A stretch of 64,000 bases of DNA from Bacteroidales bacterium (lineage in GTDB: Bacteria > Bacteroidota > Bacteroidia > Bacteroidales > Lentimicrobiaceae): positions 24,895 through 88,894 of the forward strand of contig JADIZB010000011.1 in assembly GCA_016705005.1 (NCBI GenBank), written 5' to 3'. Every line of letters begins with the position of its first letter. Position 1 is the stretch's first letter. This document shows, piece after piece, positions 1-9,318 of this stretch. The position numbers were made by a program, and so were the translations under genes. The notes beneath the pieces are model-generated. The model was not told the origin of the DNA, made no database searches, and saw only the letters and a list, made by a program, of their open reading frames with translations.

Positions 1-85
1 AATCATACTTGGGGACTTTTAAACCCCTTGCAATGTCTTTCAGTTCTTCAATTGGCTTGTTGTTAAGCTCAATAATATCGTACAT
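1..85 (-). CDS. rho: transcription termination factor Rho, N-terminal fragment (runs off window)
   Basis: Only the first 28 codons lie in the window, reading leftwards from an ATG at 85. They encode MYDIIELNNK followed by PIEELKDIA and a basic stretch. This matches the start of Bacteroidota Rho, where a short SAP-like Rho_N helical domain precedes the RNA-binding and ATPase domains; those would lie outside the window. Rho terminates transcription by loading on nascent RNA. The fragment is divergent from gcvT with a 322-bp non-coding gap. The call rests on one short N-terminal motif, so it is probable rather than certain. Confidence 0.7.
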   Translation of the reverse strand, partial: MYDIIELNNKPIEELKDIARGLKVPKYD

Positions 86-407
86 AAAATAATGATTAAG
101 TTGTGATCTTAGAAATAACGATCAGAAATATTGGATTAATAGCCCAAACCGCACTCCGGAATGATCCGATTACCCTGGCAAACAAAAAGGAAGTAATGAG
201 AGAATAAGAGGAGCGGGATTGAATTGTTTTTGAAGATGCGAAGATACAACAATATTTGATAATAAAAATTTTATGCTTATTTTCTAACCATTCAATATTT
301 TCATCTGATAAAACCTGAAATTTATGTTCAATATTTCTGTCTGAATCTGACTTTCAATCAAAAAAAATCACGTAGGTTTGCCTGATAAAATCATAAAATC
401 TTTCATT
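86..407. promoter_or_regulatory. divergent rho/gcvT intergenic region with promoter-like -7 elements
   Basis: No coding sequence is visible. On the minus strand TATCTTCG (fwd 241-248 region) is one base from the Bacteroidetes -7 consensus TAnnTTTG and would give rho a leader of about 150 nt. On the plus strand TAGGTTTG at 373-380 fits the consensus and would place transcription start only about 20 nt before the gcvT ATG at 408. Neither has a clear TTG at -33, so both are tentative. Confidence 0.3.
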
Positions 408-1496
408 ATGAAACACACTGCATTTAGTAGCCTTCACGAAGCATTTGGCGCTAAAATGGTTGAATTTGCCGGATTCTGGATGCCGGTTCAATATGAGGGA
501 CTGATGGCTGAACATGAGACCGTGCGAACTGCGGTGGGTGTGTTCGATGTTTCCCATATGGGTGAGTTCTGGGTTAAAGGACCGAAAGCACTTGATTTTG
601 TGCAGTGGGTCACTTCAAATGATGCCTCAAAACTGACCGATGGAAAAGTGCAGTACAGTTGTTTCCCTAATGATAAAGGGGGCATTGTGGATGACCTTCT
701 GGTATACCGGATCAATGCCGAAACATATCTTCTGGTGGTGAATGCTGCCAATATTGATAAAGACTGGGCCTGGGTTAACAGCCAGAATAAGATGGGTGCA
801 ACACTTTACAATGCCTCCGATGAAATATCACAGCTGGCCATTCAGGGCCCGCTCGCATTGAAAGCTATGCAGAAGCTGACAGATTCCACAATTACCGACA
901 TGGAATACTATACATTCAAAAAAGTAAACTTTGCCGGTGTTAAAGATGTGATCTTATCAACAACCGGTTATACCGGAGCAGGAGGTTGTGAAATTTATTT
1001 TGCCAATGAAGATGCGCCCAAAATATGGAAAGCTGTATATGAAGCCGGGGCTGAATTCGGCATCAAACCCATTGGCCTGGGTGCCCGCGACACCCTTCGC
1101 CTTGAGATGGGCTTCTGTCTTTATGGTAATGACATTAATGATACCACCTCCCCTATTGAAGCGGGTCTTGGCTGGATTACAAAATTCACCGACGCGAAAG
1201 ACTTCATCAACAAAACTGCCCTGCTGAAACAAAAAAATGAAGGCGTTAGCAAACGGCTGGTTGGTTTCGAAATGATTGATAAGGGAATTCCCCGTCAGCA
1301 TTATCCGATTATGGATACAGAAGGTCATGTGATTGGCGAGGTAACATCCGGAACCCAATCGCCCTCGGTTAAGATCGCAATAGGAATGGGTTATATCCCG
1401 ACAGCAATGGCTAAAGAAGGAACAGAAATTTGCATTGGAATCCGTGATAAATCACTGAAAGCCAAAGTGGTAAAATTACCTTTCTATAAAGGTTAA
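408..1496 (+). CDS. gcvT: glycine cleavage system T protein (aminomethyltransferase)
   Basis: Encodes about 362 aa, the usual length for GcvT. The protein transfers the methylene group from the aminomethyl-lipoyl H protein to tetrahydrofolate and releases ammonia in the cytoplasmic glycine cleavage complex. The N-terminal folate-binding half begins KHTAFSSLHEAFGAKMVEFAG and carries the family signature GVFDVSHMGEF. STTGYTGAGGCEIY and GLGARDTLRLEMGFCLYGND follow at mid-protein, and the C-terminal barrel has VGEVTSGTQSPS-type sequence. I chose the ATG at 408; a TTG 30 bases upstream would only add an atypical leader. The P and H proteins are not nearby. Confidence 0.95.
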   Translation: MKHTAFSSLHEAFGAKMVEFAGFWMPVQYEGLMAEHETVRTAVGVFDVSHMGEFWVKGPKALDFVQWVTSNDASKLTDGKVQYSCFPNDKGGIVDDLLVYRINAETYLLVVNAANIDKDWAWVNSQNKMGATLYNASDEISQLAIQGPLALKAMQKLTDSTITDMEYYTFKKVNFAGVKDVILSTTGYTGAGGCEIYFANEDAPKIWKAVYEAGAEFGIKPIGLGARDTLRLEMGFCLYGNDINDTTSPIEAGLGWITKFTDAKDFINKTALLKQKNEGVSKRLVGFEMIDKGIPRQHYPIMDTEGHVIGEVTSGTQSPSVKIAIGMGYIPTAMAKEGTEICIGIRDKSLKAKVVKLPFYKG

Positions 1497-1807
1497 ATCC
1501 CGGCTCCGTTATTCTTATAAATCGGGTTGTTGGTAAATTATCAGCAAATCCTTCAAAAGATTACGGGAACACCGAAATCACGAATTTTCATTGCATCTGA
1601 ACTTTTGAAGAATTCTTTTTGAATTTCTATTCCACTGTTTGTTGATTGTCTGATGCCCTTAGCTGTCTTCATGATTTCCGTTTCCTGAAGTAATGAGATG
1701 CCCCTGCCATGGAACAAAAATAAGTTCATTCCGGACATTAAAATCCTGAATGTCATTTAACTGTACCGATGGCAAAGAATGCATGTAGTCAATGAATAAT
1801 ATCCTCT
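1497..1807. other. intergenic region, nothing supported
   Basis: The 311 bp between gcvT and comB have no recognisable gene. A minus-strand open frame of 67 codons (1553-1756) has no family resemblance and no visible start signal. No terminator hairpin with a T tract was seen after gcvT. Confidence 0.5.
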
Positions 1808-2527
1808 ATGACCCATACCGTAGAAGTCAGCCTGAGTCCTGCATTGTACCCGTTCAGAACCACCACCGGAAGGCACATCACCATTGTGATTGATATACTT
1901 CGCTTCACAACATCACTCATATCAGCTTTCGATCATGGAGTGAGGGCAGTTATTCCGGTTGCTACGCCTGAAGAGGCTGAGACCCTTAAATTGCAGGGTT
2001 ACCCGGTTGCGGCTGAACGTGATGGCCTGCGGCTGCCCTTTGCTGACTATGGGAATTCAGCAACCGATTTCAACACCCCGGAAATTTATGGAAAAACACT
2101 CGTCTACTCAACGACCAACGGAACAATAGCCATGAAAATGGCTTCAGAAAACGGGCCTGTTGCAGCAGCTGCTTTCAGTAATATAAATGCTGTTGTAAGC
2201 TGGGTGGCCGCACAACAAATGAATGTGGTGATCTTATGCTCTGGATGGAAAAACCTCATCAGCATCGAGGATACCATTTGCGCCGGAGCCATCGCTGAAT
2301 TACTCATTCAACAGGAAAACTTTACCTCCGATTGCGATTCAGCAAGCATTTCGGCAGATTTATGGTCACATACAAAAGCGGATCTCAGGAAGCATCTTAC
2401 AGAGACTTCCCACTATAAACGGCTAATAAAACTCGGTATAGATCCTCTGCCTGATTACACTGTACAACTCAGCATTTCGTCTGTGGTTCCTGTCCTTTCA
2501 GGGGGCATCATTCTTAATCAGCACTGA
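1808..2527 (+). CDS. comB: 2-phosphosulfolactate phosphatase family protein (ComB)
   Basis: The 239-aa protein has the ComB signature elements: VIDILRFTTSLISAF near the N-terminus (a metal-binding aspartate in a D-x-L/F-R context), an AERDGLRLPFADYGNS segment, and STTNGT at about residue 100 followed by a second core with CSGWKN. The characterised ComB hydrolyses (2R)-phosphosulfolactate to sulfolactate in coenzyme M synthesis. Bacteria without methanogenesis, including many Bacteroidota, carry homologues whose product is probably sulfolactate or an unknown phosphate ester. It sits 33 bp before the M49 peptidase gene on the same strand. Confidence 0.88.
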   Translation: MTHTVEVSLSPALYPFRTTTGRHITIVIDILRFTTSLISAFDHGVRAVIPVATPEEAETLKLQGYPVAAERDGLRLPFADYGNSATDFNTPEIYGKTLVYSTTNGTIAMKMASENGPVAAAAFSNINAVVSWVAAQQMNVVILCSGWKNLISIEDTICAGAIAELLIQQENFTSDCDSASISADLWSHTKADLRKHLTETSHYKRLIKLGIDPLPDYTVQLSISSVVPVLSGGIILNQH

Positions 2528-2560
2528 TCACTTCAACTTATACGGCCATTGCCTGTTATT

Positions 2561-4615
2561 ATGAAAAACATCCTCCTCTCCTTAGTCCTCTTACATTGTT
2601 TAACCACCCTATCATTCTGCCAGATGCCCAACAAAGAGTCTTCAGAAGTAAAATTCAACTACCTGTCAGAACAGTTCGCCGACCTTAAAATCATGCGTTA
2701 TCAGGTTCCGGGATTCGATTCACTTTCTCTGAAGCAGAAAGAACTTGTCTATTATCTTAGTCAGGCAGCCATTGCCGGCCGCGATATCCTTTTTGACCAG
2801 AATTATAAATACAATCTTGCTGTGCGCCGCACCCTCGAAAACATTCTGATCAACTTTGAAGGTGACCGCGATTGTGAAGATTTCAGGAATCTCATTGTTT
2901 ATACCAAAAGGGTTTGGTTCAGCAATGGAATCCATCACCATTATTCAAAGGACAAATTCTACCCTGAAATAAGCAGAGATTATTTTGAAAAACTGATCAG
3001 GGAGACTAAAACCGGTTTCCCCATGCGCGAAGGGCAGGATCTGGATGGATTTATTGCAGAAATCGCGCCAGTGATTTTTGACCCGAAAATAGCTCCGAAA
3101 GCTGTAAGCCAGGAATCCGGTAAGGACCTTTTGCTTGGATCTGCCTGTAATTTCTATGAAGGAGTCAGTGAGAAAGAAGCAGGTGATTTTTATCATAACC
3201 TGAAAAACGATGCCATAAAAAATGGTACCGACACCCTCATTTCTTTTGGCCTGAACAGCAAACTCGTTAACAAAAACGGGAGGATACACGAAGAAGTCTA
3301 CAAAATCGGAGGGCTTTATTCAGCGGCCATCGAACGGGTAGTATCCTGGCTCGAAAAAGCGGCCGGAGTTGCTGAAAATGAACATCAGAAAAAAGTCATA
3401 GAAACATTGATCCGGTATTATAAGACCGGCGATCTGAATGTATGGGATGAATACAACGTGCTCTGGGTCAAAGATCTGGATTCCCACATCGACTTTGTAA
3501 ACGGATTTATTGAAAATTATGGTGACCCCCTTGGGATGAAGGCTACCTGGGAAAGTTTGGTTAATTTCAAAGATAAGATTGCCACAAAGCGGGCAGAAAC
3601 CATCAGTGCCAATGCACAATGGTTTGAAGACAATTCACCGGTTGACCCGAAGTTCAGAAAAAAGGAGGTCAGGGGCGTATCAGCAAAAGTTATTACTGCT
3701 GCACAACTGGGCGGCGACTGTTACCCGGCCACCCCGATAGGCATCAACCTTCCGAATGCCGACTGGATCAGGAAAGAGCACGGTTCAAAATCGGTAACAA
3801 TCGAAAATATCACCTATGCTTATGATCAGGCTTCAATAGGCAATGGCATGCTTGAAGAATTTGCCTCATCAGCCGGAGAAATTGAGCTGGCGAAGAAATA
3901 TGGCAGCCTGGCAAGTAACCTTCACACCGATCTTCACGAGTGCCTTGGACACGGATCAGGCCAACTGCTTGAAGGAATCAGGGGTGATGAGCTGAAAAAT
4001 TACGGGTCTCCCCTCGAAGAGGCAAGGGCTGATCTTTTCGCACTCTATTACATGGGTGATCCTAAATTAATGGCGTTGGGCCTGATTGATCATGAAGGTG
4101 TTTTTATTGCTGAATACAACAGTTATATCCGCAATGGACTGATCACTCAACTGACCAGAATTGAACCAGGTAAAACGATCGAACAGGCTCATATGCGGTG
4201 CCGTCAGTTGATTGCAGGCTGGGCCTACCAGCTTGGGAAGCATGAAAATATCATAGAGGTAGTGTTGAGGAATGAAAAGACCTATGTTACGATCAATAAC
4301 CATCAGGCACTCAGGGCCATCTTTGGTACTATGCTTGCAGAAATTCAACGTATTAAATCGGAAGGCGATTACGAAGCCGGCCGCAACCTTGTAGAAAAAT
4401 ATGGTGTGCAGGTTGATCAGGAACTTCACCACCAGATTCTTGACAGGTTCAGTAAACTGAATGTCGCCCCTTACGGCGGATTTATCAACCCTGTATTTGT
4501 GCCGGTAATGACAAATGGAAAGATCACCGATATTAAAGTAGAATACCCTGACGATTATTCAGGTCAGATGATTGATTATTCGCGAAATCATTCTTTCCTG
4601 CCAACATACAATTAA
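2561..4615 (+). CDS. secreted dipeptidyl-peptidase III family metallopeptidase (M49)
   Basis: This is a 684-aa exported zinc peptidase of the M49 family, which removes dipeptides from the N-terminus of oligopeptides. An N-terminal signal peptide (MKNILLSLVLLHCLTT, cleavage after SFC/Q) precedes the catalytic part. The zinc motif HECLGH lies at residues 459-464, matching the M49 signature HExxxGH, and the second glutamate is in EEARADLFALYY about 45 residues later. The signal peptide and the reduced N-terminal lobe resemble the bacterial, Bacteroidetes-type subgroup. The ATG at 2561 gives a clean signal peptide; an upstream TTG at 2549 does not improve it. Confidence 0.9.
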   Translation: MKNILLSLVLLHCLTTLSFCQMPNKESSEVKFNYLSEQFADLKIMRYQVPGFDSLSLKQKELVYYLSQAAIAGRDILFDQNYKYNLAVRRTLENILINFEGDRDCEDFRNLIVYTKRVWFSNGIHHHYSKDKFYPEISRDYFEKLIRETKTGFPMREGQDLDGFIAEIAPVIFDPKIAPKAVSQESGKDLLLGSACNFYEGVSEKEAGDFYHNLKNDAIKNGTDTLISFGLNSKLVNKNGRIHEEVYKIGGLYSAAIERVVSWLEKAAGVAENEHQKKVIETLIRYYKTGDLNVWDEYNVLWVKDLDSHIDFVNGFIENYGDPLGMKATWESLVNFKDKIATKRAETISANAQWFEDNSPVDPKFRKKEVRGVSAKVITAAQLGGDCYPATPIGINLPNADWIRKEHGSKSVTIENITYAYDQASIGNGMLEEFASSAGEIELAKKYGSLASNLHTDLHECLGHGSGQLLEGIRGDELKNYGSPLEEARADLFALYYMGDPKLMALGLIDHEGVFIAEYNSYIRNGLITQLTRIEPGKTIEQAHMRCRQLIAGWAYQLGKHENIIEVVLRNEKTYVTINNHQALRAIFGTMLAEIQRIKSEGDYEAGRNLVEKYGVQVDQELHHQILDRFSKLNVAPYGGFINPVFVPVMTNGKITDIKVEYPDDYSGQMIDYSRNHSFLPTYN

Positions 4616-4723
4616 TGTTTCTTTCCGGTTTTATGATATTCAGTTGTGACACTAACTCCGGCAAGTTTTAACACCAGATAAATCATAGCTATCCCTGTTC
4701 CTGGAAATAGAAAGTTCTGACTT

Positions 4724-5923
4724 ATGACAAAAGTATTTACAATTGTTCTGGCCCTGACCATCCTTGGTTTAAACTGCGCATTAGCCCAAACCGAAGTAGA
4801 TGAAAGGGCTATGATAAGTTTCCATAAAGGACTGGGATTCAATGCCCCGGACAGCACCTTTGGTCTGAACATCAGACTGAGGGTTCAAAGCCGTGCTCTG
4901 TTTAATTTTGACGAGCAATTCAACACAGAAGATATTGAAGGAAGAATCAGTCGGTTACGTCTCCGTTTCGATGGTTACATATTGAGTGAAAAACTCACTT
5001 ATTATCTGCAGCTATCCTTCTCAAGAGGTGACCAGGATTGGGACAACACACATATTCCCAATGTTGTAAGGGATGCTATGGTTTATTACCGTTTCAACCC
5101 AAAGATTTATATCGGATTCGGGCAGGGGAAACTTCCAGGCAACCGCGAACGGATTATTTCGAGTGGTCAGCAACAGTTTTACGATCGTTCTGTGGTAAAT
5201 GCCAATTATACACTCGACAGGGATTTCGGACTATTCGGATATTACAACAACAATGCCGGAGGTATCCATTTCAATATCAAGGGAGCAATATCAACAGGAG
5301 ATGGGCGCAATCAGCTGAAAACCGATAACGGACTGATGTATACCGGACGGCTTGAAGTGCTTCCTTTGGGTAAGTTCAAAAAAGATGGTGATTTTTCTGA
5401 AGGCGATCTGGAATTTGAAGCCACACCAAAACTCTCCATTGCCGGAGGATATTCGGTCAATCAAAAAGCGAAACGAACAAGGGGAACCATTGGTACTGAG
5501 ATCTATGAGAGCCGGGACCTGTCAACCTTTTTTGCAGATATGGTACTGAAATACAAGGGTTGGGCGCTATCGTCCGAATTTATCAACCGGTCATCGCCAC
5601 AATCGGCCTTCACCTTCAATCCGGAGGATTCAACGCAGATGGCCTGGGTAACCAAAGGACACGGGCTTAATACCCAGTTGAGCTATTGTTTGCCAAACTA
5701 TTGGGAATTTGCCCTGAGATATGCCTACAGTGAGCCGGATGCAGAATTAAGGCAACTTACAATGCGCGACAGTTATTATATAGTTGGGGTAAATAAATAC
5801 ATCCGTAAACACCTCACCAAGGTTCAGGCATCTTTCGGATACAGAAGTCAGGAATCATACAATAGCTCCATATCAGGAAAGAACAATTTTATACTGGTTT
5901 TCCAGGTAGAACTTGGGATCTGA
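4724..5923 (+). CDS. outer-membrane porin, phosphate-selective porin O/P-like
   Basis: The 399-aa protein has a signal peptide (TKVFTIVLALTILGLNCALAQ). A beta-barrel follows, with alternating aromatic/charged strands such as SRLRLRFDGYILSEKLTYYLQLSFS and a C-terminal strand NNFILVFQVELGI ending in an aliphatic residue. The segment DAMVYYRFNPKIYIGFGQGKLPGNRERI is typical of the porin O/P family, where a conserved G-x-x-K-x-P-x-x-R loop lines the pore. It probably mediates passive diffusion of anions; the substrate cannot be read from sequence. It is transcribed alone and converges with the rhodanese-like gene. Confidence 0.82.
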   Translation: MTKVFTIVLALTILGLNCALAQTEVDERAMISFHKGLGFNAPDSTFGLNIRLRVQSRALFNFDEQFNTEDIEGRISRLRLRFDGYILSEKLTYYLQLSFSRGDQDWDNTHIPNVVRDAMVYYRFNPKIYIGFGQGKLPGNRERIISSGQQQFYDRSVVNANYTLDRDFGLFGYYNNNAGGIHFNIKGAISTGDGRNQLKTDNGLMYTGRLEVLPLGKFKKDGDFSEGDLEFEATPKLSIAGGYSVNQKAKRTRGTIGTEIYESRDLSTFFADMVLKYKGWALSSEFINRSSPQSAFTFNPEDSTQMAWVTKGHGLNTQLSYCLPNYWEFALRYAYSEPDAELRQLTMRDSYYIVGVNKYIRKHLTKVQASFGYRSQESYNSSISGKNNFILVFQVELGI

Positions 5924-5974
5924 TATCAATAGCTGTAAAACAAAGGCTTAGCTCATGAAAGAGTTTCAGGCATC

Positions 5975-6418
5975 TCAATGCCCGCAGGAGCATCCACCAC
6001 AGCCACTGTAAAAATCCTCTTCCCCATTATCAGTGCTGCAACTCCCGGTACTGCAACTTCCGGTATCGCAACTACCTGTGCCGCAGCCTCCGTTCACATT
6101 ATATTTTACCGGAAATCCTTCCTGAAACCAGGCCTGAACACCACCGGCAACATAGCCAACATTCAAAAAACCCTGGTGGTAAAGAAGGTTGGCAGCTTTA
6201 AAACCACTGGCTTCATCATACCCGCCTGCTATATAGGTCGGGGCTTTATCAAGCCACTGCAGTTTTTCAAGCAATTGGAGCAGCGTAACCTGCGTTGTTT
6301 CTATACCATCGTAGTTCACGACACTGTATCCTTCCTCGTCGATGATATCAAGGAATACTGCACCTTCAGAAATTTTATGGAATGCTTCTGAAGGCAGGAA
6401 TTTAAGGATTTCTGACAT
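5975..6418 (-). CDS. rhodanese-like protein without catalytic Cys, with Cys-rich C-terminal tail
   Basis: The 147-aa cytoplasmic protein has a rhodanese fold in its first ~105 residues, ending in the typical GFLNVGYVAGGVQAWFQEGFP. At the active-site loop, where rhodaneses have C-R-x-G-x-R, it reads YIAGGYDEASG, so the sulfur-accepting cysteine is absent. The last ~38 residues are Gly/Ser/Cys-rich with seven cysteines (GCGTGSC, DTGSC, STGSC, then SGCGGCSCGH). The tail suggests metal or sulfur binding, but no function can be assigned. A -7 element TACCTTTG (fwd 6441-6448) lies just upstream, giving a very short leader. Confidence 0.75.
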   Translation of the reverse strand: MSEILKFLPSEAFHKISEGAVFLDIIDEEGYSVVNYDGIETTQVTLLQLLEKLQWLDKAPTYIAGGYDEASGFKAANLLYHQGFLNVGYVAGGVQAWFQEGFPVKYNVNGGCGTGSCDTGSCSTGSCSTDNGEEDFYSGCGGCSCGH

Positions 6419-6636
6419 AACATTTCAATATTTAGCGCCGCAAAGGTACTATTATTAATGAATCTGGTATGGGTTCAATATAACACGATAATAAACAGGT
6501 CATCGGTTTACCAGAAATGAAGAATGAATGTGTGAATCATGTAATTCATTTACAGAGTTATGTAACTCCCAAAGCCCACCTGAGAAGGACCTTTGTGCAT
6601 TATAAACATTCTATTCCGAACCAAATATTCAACAAC

Positions 6637-8154
6637 ATGAAAAAATTACTACTTGTATTGATTGGCCTGGCATTTGCCCTGAGCATAAATGCACAAACGG
6701 CTGATAAAAGATGGAATATCGGACTACATGGTGGTGCCATTCAATACAATGGCGACCTCGGAAATGATTTCTTCCGGACAGATCAGGCTTTCTATGGTTT
6801 TGGAGGTCTCTCGTTCAGCCGTTTTCTCGGAAACAGGCTCGATGTATCACTCCTTTTAACCAAAGGCGAAACCGGCTACATGGGAGAAACCAGTCGTTTC
6901 AGGCACCAGCTTACAACCGGAACCATTAATTTCAGGTTGAACCTCATTGGCGCTGACTACTTTGTCAGACCCTATTTGTTTGCGGGAGGAGGGGTTATGA
7001 TGTTTGCCAATACTCTGACCGATGTAAAGAACAATGAAAAATTTGATTTTGCAGCCCCCTCATTCGGGGCAGGATTGAATCTGCGCCTCGGCAAAGCCGT
7101 TACGCTGAATCTTCAGGAAACCATTATGTATTCATCAAGCGATGAAAGAGATGATGTGGTAAAAAATTCAAATGATTTCTTTCTGTTTCACTCCGTTGGG
7201 TTAACATTTAACTTCGGTCAGAAAAAAGATGCTGACAATGACGGAATTGCTGACAGACTTGATAAATGTCCCGGAACACCTGCAACAGTAAAAGTGGATG
7301 ATTCAGGGTGCCCCTATGATAATGACAAGGATGGTATAGCTGACTATCTGGACAAATGCGACAACACCCCTGCTGATATTCAGGTTGATAAAATCGGATG
7401 TCCGTTGGATGAAGATAAGGATGGTGTTCCCGATTATCTTGACAAATGTCTGAAAACAAACCAGGGAGTTAAGGTCGATCAGAATGGCTGCGCCCTTGAT
7501 TCTGATAATGACGGTGTAACTGATCAATTGGATAAGTGCCCGAATACCCCTGCTTCCATTCAGGTTGACCAGAGCGGCTGTCCGCTCGACGAGGACAAGG
7601 ATGGTGTAGCCGATTATCTTGACAAATGCCCGCAAACACCGGTAAAAGCAAGTGTTGATGAATTCGGTTGTACCCTTGATTCGGATAAGGATGGAATTCC
7701 CGATTACCAGGATAAATGTCCTACCATTGCCGGAACCAAGGAAAATCAGGGATGTCCTGAATTGACCAAGGAGGTAAAAACGCTTTTCCAGAAGGCCCTT
7801 CAGGGAATCAAATTCGACACAGGTAAATCAACCATCAAACCGGTTTCATTCCCAATCCTTGATGCAGTTGTCAAAGTAATGGTTGAGAATCCTTCCTACA
7901 AGCTGATTATAGGTGGACACACCGATAATGTCGGAGCAGAAGGAATGAATATGACCCTCTCAAAAAACCGTGCAGAATCAGTTTCAGTTTATCTGATAGG
8001 TAAAGGGATAAGTCCCGACCGTATTTCTGCAACCGGATATGGCCTTACCAGGCCGGTTGATGATAACAATACCGCAGCAGGCAGAACCCGCAACAGAAGG
8101 GTTGAACTGAGTGTAGAGTTTATCGAAAAGGTAACAGTTCCTGTTAAAAAGTAA
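6637..8154 (+). CDS. OmpA family outer-membrane protein with six thrombospondin type-3 repeats
   Basis: The 505-aa protein has a signal peptide (KKLLLVLIGLAFALSINAQ), an N-terminal beta-barrel of about 175 residues (GLHGGAIQYNGDLG onwards), and then six calcium-binding TSP3 repeats at about residues 197-366, each with a DxDxDGxxDxxDKC core. It ends in an OmpA/MotB peptidoglycan-binding domain (about 395-505) with GGHTDNVGAEGMNMTLSKNR and GYGLTRPVDDN. It likely anchors the outer membrane to peptidoglycan. The start was set at the ATG at 6637, which begins the signal peptide; an in-frame upstream ATG at 6517 would add 40 non-secretory residues. A strong hairpin terminator follows. Confidence 0.93.
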   Translation: MKKLLLVLIGLAFALSINAQTADKRWNIGLHGGAIQYNGDLGNDFFRTDQAFYGFGGLSFSRFLGNRLDVSLLLTKGETGYMGETSRFRHQLTTGTINFRLNLIGADYFVRPYLFAGGGVMMFANTLTDVKNNEKFDFAAPSFGAGLNLRLGKAVTLNLQETIMYSSSDERDDVVKNSNDFFLFHSVGLTFNFGQKKDADNDGIADRLDKCPGTPATVKVDDSGCPYDNDKDGIADYLDKCDNTPADIQVDKIGCPLDEDKDGVPDYLDKCLKTNQGVKVDQNGCALDSDNDGVTDQLDKCPNTPASIQVDQSGCPLDEDKDGVADYLDKCPQTPVKASVDEFGCTLDSDKDGIPDYQDKCPTIAGTKENQGCPELTKEVKTLFQKALQGIKFDTGKSTIKPVSFPILDAVVKVMVENPSYKLIIGGHTDNVGAEGMNMTLSKNRAESVSVYLIGKGISPDRISATGYGLTRPVDDNNTAAGRTRNRRVELSVEFIEKVTVPVKK

Positions 8155-8173
8155 CAGATTCAAATTTTATGGT

Positions 8174-8207
8174 AAAGAGGCTGTTGCAGATTTGCAACAG
8201 CCTCTTT
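8174..8207. terminator. bidirectional Rho-independent terminator
   Basis: A perfect 15-bp stem, AAAGAGGCTGTTGCA and its complement, is separated by a 4-nt loop GATT and has A/T runs at both ends. It lies 20 bp after the OmpA-family stop and 36 bp from the convergent acr3 stop, so it can serve both transcripts. Confidence 0.9.
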
Positions 8208-8242
8208 CATTTTTGAACAGTCATAACAAAATCAGAAAGGAA

Positions 8243-9313
8243 TTAAAAATACCGTTTTTTAATATAGAAAGCCACACCAACCAACCCAATCATTACCGGA
8301 ACCTCCACAAGCGGGCCGATAACAGCGGCAAAAGCTTCCCCTGAGTTAATACCGAAAACCGCGATGGCCACAGCAATGGCGAGTTCGAAATTGTTGCTTG
8401 CAGCAGTAAACGAGAGTGTTGTAGATTGCTCGTAGCTGGCACCGGCCCTTTTACTCATAAAAAAGGAAAGCAGAAACATAATTACGAAATAAATAAGCAG
8501 CGGTACAGCGATAAGAATTACATCCCTCGGAATCTTCACAATATACTCCCCTTTAAGAGAGAACATTACAATGATTGTAAAAAGCAGGGCTATGAGGGTA
8601 AGCGGGCTTATTTTCGGAACAAATATCCGATGGTACCATTCCTTTGATTTGACCCGGATCAATACAAAGCGTGTCAGAAAACCTGCAATAAAAGGAATCC
8701 CTAAGTATATAAAGACGCTTTCAGCAATCTGACCAATGGTGATTGCTTCCACAGCATCACTGGTTGGAATACCAAACCAGGCAGGCATTACAGCAATAAA
8801 AAACCAGGCGTAAACAGAGAAAAACAAGACCTGGAAAATAGAGTTAAAAGCCACCAGTCCTGCAGCATACTGCGTATCGCCTTTGGCCAGATCGTTCCAG
8901 ACTATCACCATGGCAATACAACGGGCCAGTCCAATCATGATGATGCCATAAACATAGGGCAGGTTGGCATTGTTTTCACCGGGAAACAACTTAAACAGCA
9001 TTACGGCCAATGCAAACATCAGTAAAGGTCCGATGATCCAGTTCTGAATCAGCGATAGGGTCAGCACTTTTACATTGCGGAAGACATCGCCCAATTCCTC
9101 GTATTTCACCTTGGCAAGCGGTGGATACATCATCAGGATCAGCCCGATGGCAATGGGAATGTTGGTGGTACTTTCCGGGGAAGCTTTCATTGAATCCCAG
9201 AACTGTGCAATTGCCGGGAAAAAGTACCCGCTGAAAACACCAATAAACATGGCGAGAAAGATCCACAGGGTCAGGTACCTGTCTAAGAATTTAAGGCGTG
9301 GTTTTGATGGCAT
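8243..9313 (-). CDS. acr3: arsenite efflux permease, ACR3 family
   Basis: The 356-aa inner-membrane protein has ten predicted helices. It extrudes As(III) using the proton motive force. Family marks are LDRYLTLWIFLAMFIGVFSGYFFP at the N-terminus, the conserved TM4 cysteine in IGLARCIAMVIVWNDLAKGD, and the late TASNNFELAIAVAIAVFGI block with a conserved glutamate. It is the last gene of the arsR-arsC-arsM-acr3 operon. A 264-bp repeat-rich spacer separates it from arsM, unusually long for an operon, so its expression may depend on read-through or an internal promoter. Confidence 0.95.
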   Translation of the reverse strand: MPSKPRLKFLDRYLTLWIFLAMFIGVFSGYFFPAIAQFWDSMKASPESTTNIPIAIGLILMMYPPLAKVKYEELGDVFRNVKVLTLSLIQNWIIGPLLMFALAVMLFKLFPGENNANLPYVYGIIMIGLARCIAMVIVWNDLAKGDTQYAAGLVAFNSIFQVLFFSVYAWFFIAVMPAWFGIPTSDAVEAITIGQIAESVFIYLGIPFIAGFLTRFVLIRVKSKEWYHRIFVPKISPLTLIALLFTIIVMFSLKGEYIVKIPRDVILIAVPLLIYFVIMFLLSFFMSKRAGASYEQSTTLSFTAASNNFELAIAVAIAVFGINSGEAFAAVIGPLVEVPVMIGLVGVAFYIKKRYF

Positions 9314-9318
9314 ATCGA

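Noticed and set aside
1553..1756. 67-codon minus-strand frame between gcvT and comB
   Set aside because: No recognisable family, no start signals and no conserved-looking composition.
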